A stretch of 33,632 nucleotides of DNA, from the NCBI GenBank assembly GCA_004525545.1, contig SPCU01000007.1, positions 1-33,632 of the forward strand, in the 5' to 3' direction. Source of the stretch: Methanomassiliicoccus sp. (GTDB lineage Archaea; Thermoplasmatota; Thermoplasmata; Methanomassiliicoccales; UBA472). Under the pieces are notes generated by a model. It did not search any database. It was not told the origin of the DNA and saw only the letters and a list, made by a program, of their open reading frames with translations. Below, piece after piece: positions 9,383 to 17,569 of the stretch. Position 1 is the stretch's first letter. The number at the start of each line of letters is the position of its first letter. The position numbers were made by a program, and so were the translations under genes.

Positions 9383-10753
9383 ATGTTCATCAAAAGGGTC
9401 AGATCCGAGGGATTGGCACACATCTCCTACTTCCTGGAGTCGAACGGGGAGGCGGCGGTCATCGACCCCCGCCGGGACGTGGACGAATACCTGGATATAT
9501 CGCGTTCGAGAGGGGCCAGGATCGTCCTGGTTCTGGAGACCCACCGCAACGAGGATTACGTCTCCGGGGCATTGGAGCTGGCCAACGCCACGGGCGCTAG
9601 CATATACCACGGGGGACAGCTGGAGTTCGGTTACGGCAATCCGTTGAATGACGGGCAGGTTTTCGTTCTGGGTGATCTGAAGATCACAGCCCTGCACACT
9701 CCGGGGCATACGTACGAAAGTCATAGCTACTTGGTGGCGGACAAACGCGGACCGTTCATGCTGTTCTCTGGTGACACCTTGCTCTCCGGGGACGTGGGGC
9801 GCACCGACCTGGCCGGTCCAGAACACGTTAGGGAACTGACCGAGATGTTGTATGAGACACTGCAGCGCCGTGTCCTGCCCCTGGGGAAGGAGATGATCGT
9901 GCTTCCTGCCCACGGCGCCGGCTCGGTCTGCGGGCACGCCATCAGCGACAGGGAGACGACCACCATCGGTCTGGAAATAAGGGACAATCGGGCACTGGCC
10001 CTTTCGCGCATGGACTTTATCATGGGCAAGATGGCCGAGGTAATGGAGAAACCGCCCTACTTCGAACGGATGGAGGCACTTAACCTTCAAGGCCCCATCA
10101 TCCTGGGACCGTTGCCGATACCTCCATCGATGAGGCCCAAGCAGGTACAGGAGTCTCAGGGAGAGGGCTCATTGGTCCTGGACCTGAGGGAACCGCACAG
10201 CTACGCCGCGGCGCACATCCCTCGCTCGCTGAACGTGTGGCTTGAAGGACTTGCCGTTTACGGCGGGTACGTAATACCATACGGTCGCCCACTGGTCCTA
10301 GTGGCCGAGAGCCCAGAGCATGTTCGCACCGCAGTCAGATATCTTGTTCGTTTGGGTTACGAGGATGTCATCGGACAACTGCGGCATGGTATGGAGGCAT
10401 GGATCAAGGGGGGACATCCGCTCTCGTCCCTACCCGCCTACTCGGTACAGGGGATCAGGGCAAAACAGTTGACCGGGGTAGATATGCTGCTTGTGGACCT
10501 CCGGGACCGGAGGGAGTTGGAGGACGGAGTGATCCCCGGGGCCAAGGTCCTGAATCTCGGAGAATTGCTCAAGCGATCTTCAGAACTGCCGGCGGATCGG
10601 GAGCTGGTTCTGTTCTGCGGCTCCGGCTACCGGGGCGGCATCGCCGCCAGCCTCCTAAGGAACAGCGGGATAAAGAACGTCAGTATCATGCTGGGCGGCT
10701 TCCAGGCCTGGAAGAGGAACGATTTCCCGGTGGAAAAGTTCAAGAACGAATGA
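9383..10753 (+). CDS. MBL-fold / tandem rhodanese protein (persulfide dioxygenase-like)
   Basis: N-terminal MBL 'VLETHRNEDYVSG...HTPGHTYESHSYL...FSGDTLLSGDVGRTDL...LPAHGAGS'; two rhodanese-like domains, the second with 'LFCGSGYRG'. Confidence 0.88.
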   Translation: MFIKRVRSEGLAHISYFLESNGEAAVIDPRRDVDEYLDISRSRGARIVLVLETHRNEDYVSGALELANATGASIYHGGQLEFGYGNPLNDGQVFVLGDLKITALHTPGHTYESHSYLVADKRGPFMLFSGDTLLSGDVGRTDLAGPEHVRELTEMLYETLQRRVLPLGKEMIVLPAHGAGSVCGHAISDRETTTIGLEIRDNRALALSRMDFIMGKMAEVMEKPPYFERMEALNLQGPIILGPLPIPPSMRPKQVQESQGEGSLVLDLREPHSYAAAHIPRSLNVWLEGLAVYGGYVIPYGRPLVLVAESPEHVRTAVRYLVRLGYEDVIGQLRHGMEAWIKGGHPLSSLPAYSVQGIRAKQLTGVDMLLVDLRDRRELEDGVIPGAKVLNLGELLKRSSELPADRELVLFCGSGYRGGIAASLLRNSGIKNVSIMLGGFQAWKRNDFPVEKFKNE

Positions 10754-11123
10754 ACTTGAGATAGGCGATGCCATCCAATCGGAACATCTGGTCCAGCAAT
10801 ACGTTGATATCCGAGGCTTCGCCACTGAGCACCATCATGTTCATGCACTTGTCGTTGCCCAGGTGGTTGTGCACATGGGTCTTGATCAGCGGGTGATTGT
10901 CATGATATATATCGTGTATGGGACCAGAGGCGCAGGCGTCGTTGACCAAGATCAGCACGCCATCCACCAGCCCGGCCATCGAACGCCTCTCGTTGCTCTC
11001 TGCCATGAGGGTGCGCATGGCCGCCCGGACGGCCTCCGAACGGCCGGTGAACCCCAGCTCCTTCTGCAAGGTTTCGAGGTCCTCCACGTTCTTATCGGTC
11101 AGGGATACGCTGATGATCGGCAT
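10740..11123 (-). CDS. NikR-like ribbon-helix-helix metalloregulator
   Basis: 'MPIISVSLTDKNVEDLETLQKELGFTGRSEAVRAAMRTLM' RHH; C-terminal 'THVHNHLGNDKCMNMMVLSG' matches the NikR His/Cys metal site. ATG at 11123 preferred over 11147. Confidence 0.85.
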   Translation of the reverse strand: MPIISVSLTDKNVEDLETLQKELGFTGRSEAVRAAMRTLMAESNERRSMAGLVDGVLILVNDACASGPIHDIYHDNHPLIKTHVHNHLGNDKCMNMMVLSGEASDINVLLDQMFRLDGIAYLKFIRS

Positions 11124-11271
11124 TTCGAATGGAAATGTTATTAACAACTATATAAGTTTATGAATATTCCTTAATAATGTAAAATAGGGTCGGTCTCCGC
11201 TCATGTTCGTAATGCCAGTTAGGTGAGCGATAATCCATATTTTAGCAATATAGAGTTCGGTCCATGCAATA

Positions 11272-11288
11272 AATTTAATAATTAAATT
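11272..11288. promoter_or_regulatory. AT-rich palindrome in the regulator/transporter intergenic region
   Basis: AATTTAAT-A-ATTAAATT, perfect 8+1+8 inverted repeat upstream of the transporter operon. Confidence 0.4.
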
Positions 11289-11319
11289 AGAAAATGCTAT
11301 TAAGTAGCTCGATATAACA

Positions 11320-12255
11320 ATGTTGGGAACAATGAACCGGAAGCAGCTCATTTTGGTGATCGTAGCAGTGATAGTGGCGGTCCTGCTCATCGTAGCGTCC
11401 GCACTGCTGAAGGGAACGTCCGGGGAAGACGACCGCGTTCAGGTAGTGGCCACCTTTTATCCACTAGCCTATATGGCCGAGAGCATAGGTGGGGAGAGGG
11501 TGACGGTCGCGTCCCTGGTCCCCTACAATTCTGAACTGCATTCCTGGCAACCGACACCTCAGGACCTCATCAAGGCCGATAAGGCCGACATAATTCTCTA
11601 TAACGGCGGACCTGCCGATGCCTGGCTGGTCACAGATGTTCTGCCTTCCATAGGCAGCGATAACAAGTTATTGGTAAACACCACGATAGGAGTGGTGTTC
11701 ATTCATGGGGGCGATGAAGACGACGGAGGGGTCGATCCGCACACCTGGTCAAGCCCGAACCAAGCTCGCATACAGGCGCAGAACGTTTTCAATGCATTGA
11801 GCGAGGCCGATCCCGAGGGCGTTGCTTACTTCGAGCAGAGGTTCACCGCTCTGGATCAAACGCTGGCACAACTTCACGATCAATACCTGCTTCTCGCTGA
11901 AAGCACCGTCTCAGCAATTATCGTCTCCCACGCCGCCTTCGGCTATGTGGCCCACGACTATGGATTTGAACAGCATGGCGTCATCGGCCTAAGCGCGGAC
12001 GAGGAACCCTCGGCCAACGCCATCGCCCAGTTGGTGGACCTCATGCAGGACCAAAGCATCTACACCGTCTACGTGGACCCTGTGTACAACCAGGATTACG
12101 TTTCCATTCTCAATACGGAGCTGGAGTCCAGGACCGGACACGAGGTCCTTGTGCTGGACCTCTTCCTTATGCTGGGACCGTACGAGGACGTGGATTACTT
12201 GGGGCAACTGTCGCAGAACCTGATCAATCTCAAGACCGGGCTAGGAGTGGCCTGA
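11320..12255 (+). CDS. Metal ABC transporter substrate-binding protein (ZnuA/TroA-like)
   Basis: 'YPLAYMAESIGGERVTVASLVP', 'HSWQPTPQDLIKADKADIILYNG', 'DPHTWSSP', 'SHAAFGYVAHDYGFEQHGVIGLSADEEPSA'. Confidence 0.9.
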   Translation: MLGTMNRKQLILVIVAVIVAVLLIVASALLKGTSGEDDRVQVVATFYPLAYMAESIGGERVTVASLVPYNSELHSWQPTPQDLIKADKADIILYNGGPADAWLVTDVLPSIGSDNKLLVNTTIGVVFIHGGDEDDGGVDPHTWSSPNQARIQAQNVFNALSEADPEGVAYFEQRFTALDQTLAQLHDQYLLLAESTVSAIIVSHAAFGYVAHDYGFEQHGVIGLSADEEPSANAIAQLVDLMQDQSIYTVYVDPVYNQDYVSILNTELESRTGHEVLVLDLFLMLGPYEDVDYLGQLSQNLINLKTGLGVA

Positions 12256-12256
12256 G

Positions 12257-13045
12257 ATGCCGGTCACGGGTCCTATAATAGATGTGCAGGACCTAACGGT
12301 CAAACGGGGTACTTCTGAGGCCATATCCAATGCCTCCTTCATCATTAACAAGGGCGATTACGTCGGCATCGTCGGTCCTAACGGCGGTGGCAAGACATCT
12401 TTGGTGCTTGCCCTGCTCGGACTTCTGCCCAAGGAATCCGGCAGCATCAAAATCATGGGGCAGGACATAGGGTCCTTTCATCAATGGGACAAGGTCGGGT
12501 ACGTCTCCCAATTTGCCATCAACTTCGATTCCCAATTTCCATTGACCGTCCGGGAGCTGGTGGGGCTGGGGAGGATCAACCGGAGTAACATGGGGCGATT
12601 CCGCAACAAGGATGACTGGAAGGCGGTCAATGAGGCCTTGGACATCATGAGCATTTCCGATCTGGCGAACAAACGGATTGGCCGGCTGTCCGGGGGGCAG
12701 CGGCAGAGGGCCTTCGTGGCCAAATCACTGGTCAGCGAACCGGAGCTTCTGGTCTTGGACGAGCCGGTGACCGGTTTCGATCCCATCACCCAGGAGAAGT
12801 TCTTCATGCAATTGAGCAACCTGAACCATAAGAAAGGGCTCACCATTCTCATCGTGTCCCACGACCTGGCGGCGGTGTTCTGCCGCATGTCCAGGGTGCT
12901 TTGTGTCAACAAGGAGGTGCATGGCAGCGAGATATCAGAAGGAAAGGTCCCGGACGATGTGCTGAAGAAAGGATACGGCGAGCACTTCCACTTCGCCTTC
13001 CATCAGCATCAGTGCCAAGGGGTGTTCATCGATGAGCAGCTTTAG
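12257..13045 (+). CDS. Metal ABC transporter ATP-binding protein (ZnuC-like)
   Basis: Walker A 'GPNGGGKTS', signature 'RLSGGQRQR', Walker B 'LLVLDEP'. Confidence 0.95.
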   Translation: MPVTGPIIDVQDLTVKRGTSEAISNASFIINKGDYVGIVGPNGGGKTSLVLALLGLLPKESGSIKIMGQDIGSFHQWDKVGYVSQFAINFDSQFPLTVRELVGLGRINRSNMGRFRNKDDWKAVNEALDIMSISDLANKRIGRLSGGQRQRAFVAKSLVSEPELLVLDEPVTGFDPITQEKFFMQLSNLNHKKGLTILIVSHDLAAVFCRMSRVLCVNKEVHGSEISEGKVPDDVLKKGYGEHFHFAFHQHQCQGVFIDEQL

Positions 13046-13856
13046 TCTCTTCGACCTTCCTTCCCTTTTCCAATACCAGTTCTTCGTACTGGCGTTGATC
13101 GGCGGGGTTCTGGCTGCAGTGGTGTCCTCCTGGATCGGTCTGTTCCTCATACTCAGGAAGGAGTCGATGTTGGTGGATGGTGTGGCCCACACCGCATTCG
13201 GCGGAGTGGCCCTCGGCCTGTTCCTAGGCATCGAACCCATGCTGGGCGCCCTGGCGGTCTCAACGGTGGCGGTCTACGCCATCACATACATGAGGCGTAG
13301 AGGTATGGCCCAATCCGATTCGGCCATCGCCGTCATGTTGTCCGTGGGCTTCTCTTTGGGCATCATAATCATTTCCATGGCCAACGGTTTCAATGTGGAA
13401 CTTTTCAGCTACCTGTTCGGTTCCATACTCACCCTCGACTCCAATGACGTACTGGTACTGGTCGTCCTGGCGTTGAGCATCATCGGTTTCATGGTGTTCT
13501 TCTACAAGGAGATGCTGGCGGTGACCTTCGACGAGGACGGTGCCAAGCTCCAGGGCATTCCCGTACAAGGACTAACGATGACCTTCAACCTGCTTGTGGC
13601 GGTGACCATAGCCCTCAGCATAAAGGTCATAGGCATCATATTGGTGGTGGCGCTGATGGTGCTCCCTGGGTTGACCGCCCTGCAACTGCACCGCTCTTTC
13701 AAGAGCACGCTGATCGCCTCCACGGTCTTCGGCATATTCGCGTCTACGATAGGTATCATGCTATCCGCCCTGTTCAACGTAGCCACAAGCGGGGTCATCG
13801 TCTTCACCGCTGCCGGTGTGTTCCTGTTCGTGGCAGCATATCAACGGATAGCCTGA
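13032..13856 (+). CDS. Metal ABC transporter permease (ZnuB-like)
   Basis: 'SWIGLFLILRKESMLVDGVAHTAFGGVALGLFLG' typical of the ABC-3 permease family; overlaps znuC. Confidence 0.93.
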   Translation: MSSFSLFDLPSLFQYQFFVLALIGGVLAAVVSSWIGLFLILRKESMLVDGVAHTAFGGVALGLFLGIEPMLGALAVSTVAVYAITYMRRRGMAQSDSAIAVMLSVGFSLGIIIISMANGFNVELFSYLFGSILTLDSNDVLVLVVLALSIIGFMVFFYKEMLAVTFDEDGAKLQGIPVQGLTMTFNLLVAVTIALSIKVIGIILVVALMVLPGLTALQLHRSFKSTLIASTVFGIFASTIGIMLSALFNVATSGVIVFTAAGVFLFVAAYQRIA

Positions 13857-13986
13857 GGCCATATGTGGAATCAGAACGGTATAAATCAGATAGGTGATTG
13901 AATAAAAATTGCGCATTTATTGTAAATTATTTTAATTTATAACCACATTTTTGCAATATATTTGTATTTATTACTATTTTCAGTAC

Positions 13987-14034
13987 CGTTAATGTAACGT
14001 TGTTGCGTAGGCCATCAACAATCATTATATACGG
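13987..14034 (+). promoter_or_regulatory. Putative promoter region with inverted repeat and TATA box
   Basis: CGTTA-ATG-TAACG inverted repeat (13987-13999) and TATA-like ATTATATACGG (14024-14034) upstream of ATG 14064. Confidence 0.4.
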
Positions 14035-14063
14035 TCAATTACTGTTAGTGGACGGGGATTTCA

Positions 14064-15194
14064 ATGGGATACGAAGAAATATTTCCACCCGTAGATAGCA
14101 AGTGGCATGGAAATGCCGCAAAGCGATTTGCAAGCCCCTTTGTGGATAACCCACATGACCGCATAGACGTGGACCCGATTATCTTGTCCAACGCCGCTGT
14201 GTCATGTGGCTATACTATAAGGGACTTCTATGAAAAGCCTGAGTTGGGTATACACTGCGTCGGCTATATCTCTCAACTATTTGACCTGCTACCAGTTACA
14301 CACTGGTTCTTTTCGTTACCGTGGGTCACTGAATTGGGTCTGAAGCTGGTCTACAAGGAGACCTTGCCGCCGATTCCTACCGGACCGATATATTCGGACC
14401 CGGAAGACATCGACAAGATGATCGTACCCAGCAAGGAAGAGCTGATAAACAAGACAGGGACTCATGCGACTGTACCTCTGTTCTACAAGATCTATGACTA
14501 CGTGGCGAAGAACCTTCCCATGACCTTGGTGCCGATCTCATATGGTTTCGACCTAGTGGGCGCGGCAGCTGAGATGGTGGGTGTGGAGAACTTCATCATG
14601 TGGACCTTCACCGAGCCGGAAGCAGCTAACAAGCTGGTTCGGAAGTACACCGACACCGCCGTAAATGGCGCTGAGGCGTTGGCCGACAAGTACGGTATGG
14701 CGATGTTGATCGTCGGGTCCGTGCTGGCCAACAACGATATCTTCAGCGACGAAACGGTCGAAGAGTACTCTGTGAAGAACATGTACTACTATGTGGACCA
14801 GTGCTTCAAGAGGGGCGCCGGACCTCAGGTGTTCTATCACCTGTGCGGTAACCATGAGACCGACTACAAGCTGTTCAAGGACGGCCTGATGTGGTCCCCG
14901 TTCACCGTGATACACGCTGGTTACCAGGGCAGGAACCCGTTCCCGTCCGGTCTGCTGAAGGAGACCTTCGCGGACAAGGCGACCTGTATGGGCTCGGTAG
15001 ATACCAAGCTTATGATCGACCCCAACCCGAACAAGGTCTACAACCAGGCAAAGGAGCAGTTGCTCGCTGGCCGTGACTCTAAGAAGGGTTACATCCTGGG
15101 TACCGCCTGTGAGACCCCTCCGTACACCCTACCGGGACAAATGTTGGCCTTGGTCAAGGCGGCTAGGGACTTCGGTACCTACGGAACCTGGTGA
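14064..15194 (+). CDS. Uroporphyrinogen decarboxylase (URO-D) superfamily protein, MtaA/MtbA/CmuA-like
   Basis: 'VFYHLCGNHETDYKLFKD' HxCGN plus C-terminal 'ILGTACETPPYTLPGQMLALVKAARDFG' match the His-x-Cys...Cys zinc-site layout of MtaA/CmuA-type methyltransferases. Confidence 0.85.
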   Translation: MGYEEIFPPVDSKWHGNAAKRFASPFVDNPHDRIDVDPIILSNAAVSCGYTIRDFYEKPELGIHCVGYISQLFDLLPVTHWFFSLPWVTELGLKLVYKETLPPIPTGPIYSDPEDIDKMIVPSKEELINKTGTHATVPLFYKIYDYVAKNLPMTLVPISYGFDLVGAAAEMVGVENFIMWTFTEPEAANKLVRKYTDTAVNGAEALADKYGMAMLIVGSVLANNDIFSDETVEEYSVKNMYYYVDQCFKRGAGPQVFYHLCGNHETDYKLFKDGLMWSPFTVIHAGYQGRNPFPSGLLKETFADKATCMGSVDTKLMIDPNPNKVYNQAKEQLLAGRDSKKGYILGTACETPPYTLPGQMLALVKAARDFGTYGTW

Positions 15195-15204
15195 GGTGAA
15201 AAAA

Positions 15205-15654
15205 ATGCAAGTAACTATACCAGACAACGTTAAGGAACTGATTGCGAAGAGGGGCCTGAAGGAGTCCGACGTCTTGGATGTCGTGAACACCGCTGCCCAG
15301 ACCAACCACTACCTGAAGAAGGGAACTGATGGTCTGGCCAAGAAGGTCATCGGTGACCTCACCGTGTACGCTTTGTGCGACCTTTCTGGCCAAGGCACTG
15401 CCGTGGTCAAGAGCGCCTACGCTCACAAGATGAAGCTGGGCAAGATCGTCAACGTCATGGGCGAGAGCGAGTGGAAGTCCGTCGACAAGGGACACGCCAT
15501 AGCAACCGGCCACGTAGAGATCGAGTACATGACCGTCAAGAGGAACGGTCCCGCTCTGGTCTGCCCGGCCTGCAACGAGGCATGGGTCGAGGAATACCTC
15601 GCCACCAAGACCTTGGCTGCCGCAGAAGGTCTCTTCGAAGCGAAGCGCGCTTAA
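15205..15654 (+). CDS. Small CxxC protein, DVU_1557-family-like C-terminus
   Basis: C-terminal 'GHVEIEYMTVKRNGPALVCPACNEAWVEEYLATKTLAAAEGLFEAK'; strong RBS (GAGGTGA) 10 nt after the upstream stop. Confidence 0.65.
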   Translation: MQVTIPDNVKELIAKRGLKESDVLDVVNTAAQTNHYLKKGTDGLAKKVIGDLTVYALCDLSGQGTAVVKSAYAHKMKLGKIVNVMGESEWKSVDKGHAIATGHVEIEYMTVKRNGPALVCPACNEAWVEEYLATKTLAAAEGLFEAKRA

Positions 15655-15664
15655 AACATTTTCA

Positions 15665-15698
15665 GGCCGCTAAACGCGGCCTTTCCTTTTCATTTTTT
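15665..15698 (+). terminator. Hairpin plus T-rich terminator
   Basis: GGCCGC-TAAAC-GCGGCC then TTTCCTTTTCATTTTTTT. Confidence 0.8.
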
Positions 15699-15783
15699 TC
15701 CAATGTGCGCGAGCGCCGTCCATTACTTGGCAAAAGTAGAATAGTGCCGCATGCCATTCACGTAAATTATTCCGGTGAACAAT

Positions 15784-17151
15784 ATGAGCGATATCATTGG
15801 TCACACTAACAGTCTCTGCCCCAAATGCCTGAAGACCGTCCCTGCCACCAAGGTCGCGGAGGACGACAAGGTATACCTGCTGAAGGAATGCCCAGAGCAC
15901 GGCACGGAGAAGGTGCTTATCTGGAGGGGCGTGGCAGATTACGAGGACATGAAGAGGTACGCGGCGGTGCAGTCAAAGCCCCTGCGTTTGGCCGTCAAGG
16001 AGGACAACAATTGCCCGCAGATATGCGGACTGTGCCCCGACCATGTTCAACATACCTGCCTGGTGGTCATGGAGATCACCAATGGCTGCAATCTGAAGTG
16101 TCCAGTGTGCTTTGCCAGTGCCAATGAGCGATACAAGTTCAGCCCTTCTATCGAGATCATAAAGGGCATGTACCAGACAATGCTGGACTATGTGAATCAC
16201 CCCATTTGCGTGCAGATCAGCGGCGGTGAGCCGACCATTCGTGATGATCTGCCGGAGATCGTCCGCATGGGCAAGGCCATGGGCATTGATCACATCGAGG
16301 TCAACACCAACGGCATACGATTCGCCGAGGACATCGAGTTCCTGCAGACGATCAAAGAGGCTGGTGTCGACTCGCTTTACTTCTCGTTCGACGGATTGCA
16401 TGGTGACATATACAAACAGACCTGCGGCCGTGACATATTAGCTCAGAAGCTCAAGTGCATCGAGAACTGCGAGAAGGTGGGCATGGGCGTCACCTTGGTG
16501 TGTGTGGTCTCTCCCAACATCAATCTGGACCGGGTCGGCGAGGTCATCAACTTCGCCAAATCCAAGGTCCCGACCATCAAGGGGGTGCACTTCCAACCGA
16601 TATCGTACTTCGGCCGCTTCCCCATCTCTCCCAAGGACGAGGACCGGGTCACCATACCCGATCTGTTGAAGGCCATTGAAGAACAGACCAACGGTGAGCT
16701 CATGGTGGACAGTTTCATTCCCACGTCCTGCTCCAACATCCACTGTGATGCCAAGTCGATGTCGGTGGTCATGGAGGACGGTTCGCTCTTCCCCCTTACC
16801 AGCAGGGCATTAGGTCCTCCTAAGGAGACCAATGCCATCGCCACCAAGACCAGGACGGAGATCTCCGATCTGTGGCGCTTCATCGAAGATTCGCTGAAGG
16901 TCGAGGACGAGGGTGAGGAGGTCAACGAGTGGGGGTCCTTCGTCGACCGGGCCAAGACCAATTATCTGACGGTGAGCACCATGGCCTTCCAGGATGCTTG
17001 GACGTCAGAGACGGAGCGTTTCCGCAACTGTTGCATTCACACTGTGACACCAGATGGAAAGCTGATACCGTTCTGCCTGTTCAATATCAACTCGCAGGAA
17101 GGCAAGACCCTTTACCGTCATGAGATGTGGTCAAAGTACAGTGAAAAGTAA
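15784..17151 (+). CDS. Radical SAM protein with N-terminal rubredoxin-like module (Tes/MJ0619/TrsS-like)
   Basis: 'LCPKCLKTVPA...LLKECPEHG', 'CPQICGLCPDHVQHTC', radical SAM CX3CX2C 'CNLKCPVC', 'ISGGEPTIRDDLPEIV', C-terminal 'CCIHTVTPDGKLIPFC'. ATG 15784 preferred. Confidence 0.92.
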   Translation: MSDIIGHTNSLCPKCLKTVPATKVAEDDKVYLLKECPEHGTEKVLIWRGVADYEDMKRYAAVQSKPLRLAVKEDNNCPQICGLCPDHVQHTCLVVMEITNGCNLKCPVCFASANERYKFSPSIEIIKGMYQTMLDYVNHPICVQISGGEPTIRDDLPEIVRMGKAMGIDHIEVNTNGIRFAEDIEFLQTIKEAGVDSLYFSFDGLHGDIYKQTCGRDILAQKLKCIENCEKVGMGVTLVCVVSPNINLDRVGEVINFAKSKVPTIKGVHFQPISYFGRFPISPKDEDRVTIPDLLKAIEEQTNGELMVDSFIPTSCSNIHCDAKSMSVVMEDGSLFPLTSRALGPPKETNAIATKTRTEISDLWRFIEDSLKVEDEGEEVNEWGSFVDRAKTNYLTVSTMAFQDAWTSETERFRNCCIHTVTPDGKLIPFCLFNINSQEGKTLYRHEMWSKYSEK

Positions 17152-17156
17152 GAAAC

Positions 17157-17185
17157 GGGGGCAAGCCCCCAAAATATTTTTTTTA
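17157..17185. terminator. Hairpin plus T-run between convergent genes
   Basis: GGGGG-CAAG-CCCCC followed by AAAATATTTTTTTT. Confidence 0.7.
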
Positions 17186-17187
17186 AA

Positions 17188-17505
17188 TTATCTGGAGTTT
17201 CTCTTGCCGAACTGATTGTAATAGTTCCCCAAGATATTGTTCATGTAACTGGCCAGGTACTTTTCACCGTACTTGTTCTTGGTGATGACCTGGTTGATGG
17301 GGAACTCGGTGTCGCAATGCGGGCATCGTGCATATTTACAGTTCTGACTGGCAAAACGGCAGCCGCGGCAGGCGATGGCCCGGGACTGCATGAGGCTGAA
17401 TAGCTTTCCGCAGTTAGGGCAATCGAACCGCCTGGTGGTGTTCATCAGTTCAGGGGTCACTCCAGCCCTTTCCAGCTCCGGTGTCAGCGGCATGTTCTTC
17501 CTCAT
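17188..17505 (-). CDS. Multi-cysteine zinc-ribbon protein
   Basis: 'FDCPNCGKLFSLMQSRAIACRGCRFASQNCKYARCPHCDTEFPI', seven Cys in paired knuckles. Confidence 0.75.
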   Translation of the reverse strand: MRKNMPLTPELERAGVTPELMNTTRRFDCPNCGKLFSLMQSRAIACRGCRFASQNCKYARCPHCDTEFPINQVITKNKYGEKYLASYMNNILGNYYNQFGKRNSR

Positions 17506-17569
17506 CCCGCGTAACCACGCTCTTAATATATTTCTTTTCCCCCGTTTACGTTTCTATAAGACTTTATCG

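Noticed and set aside
9299-10090. 263-aa minus-strand ORF antisense to the MBL-rhodanese gene
   Set aside because: The opposite strand encodes a clear conserved enzyme; the antisense translation has no recognisable motifs.
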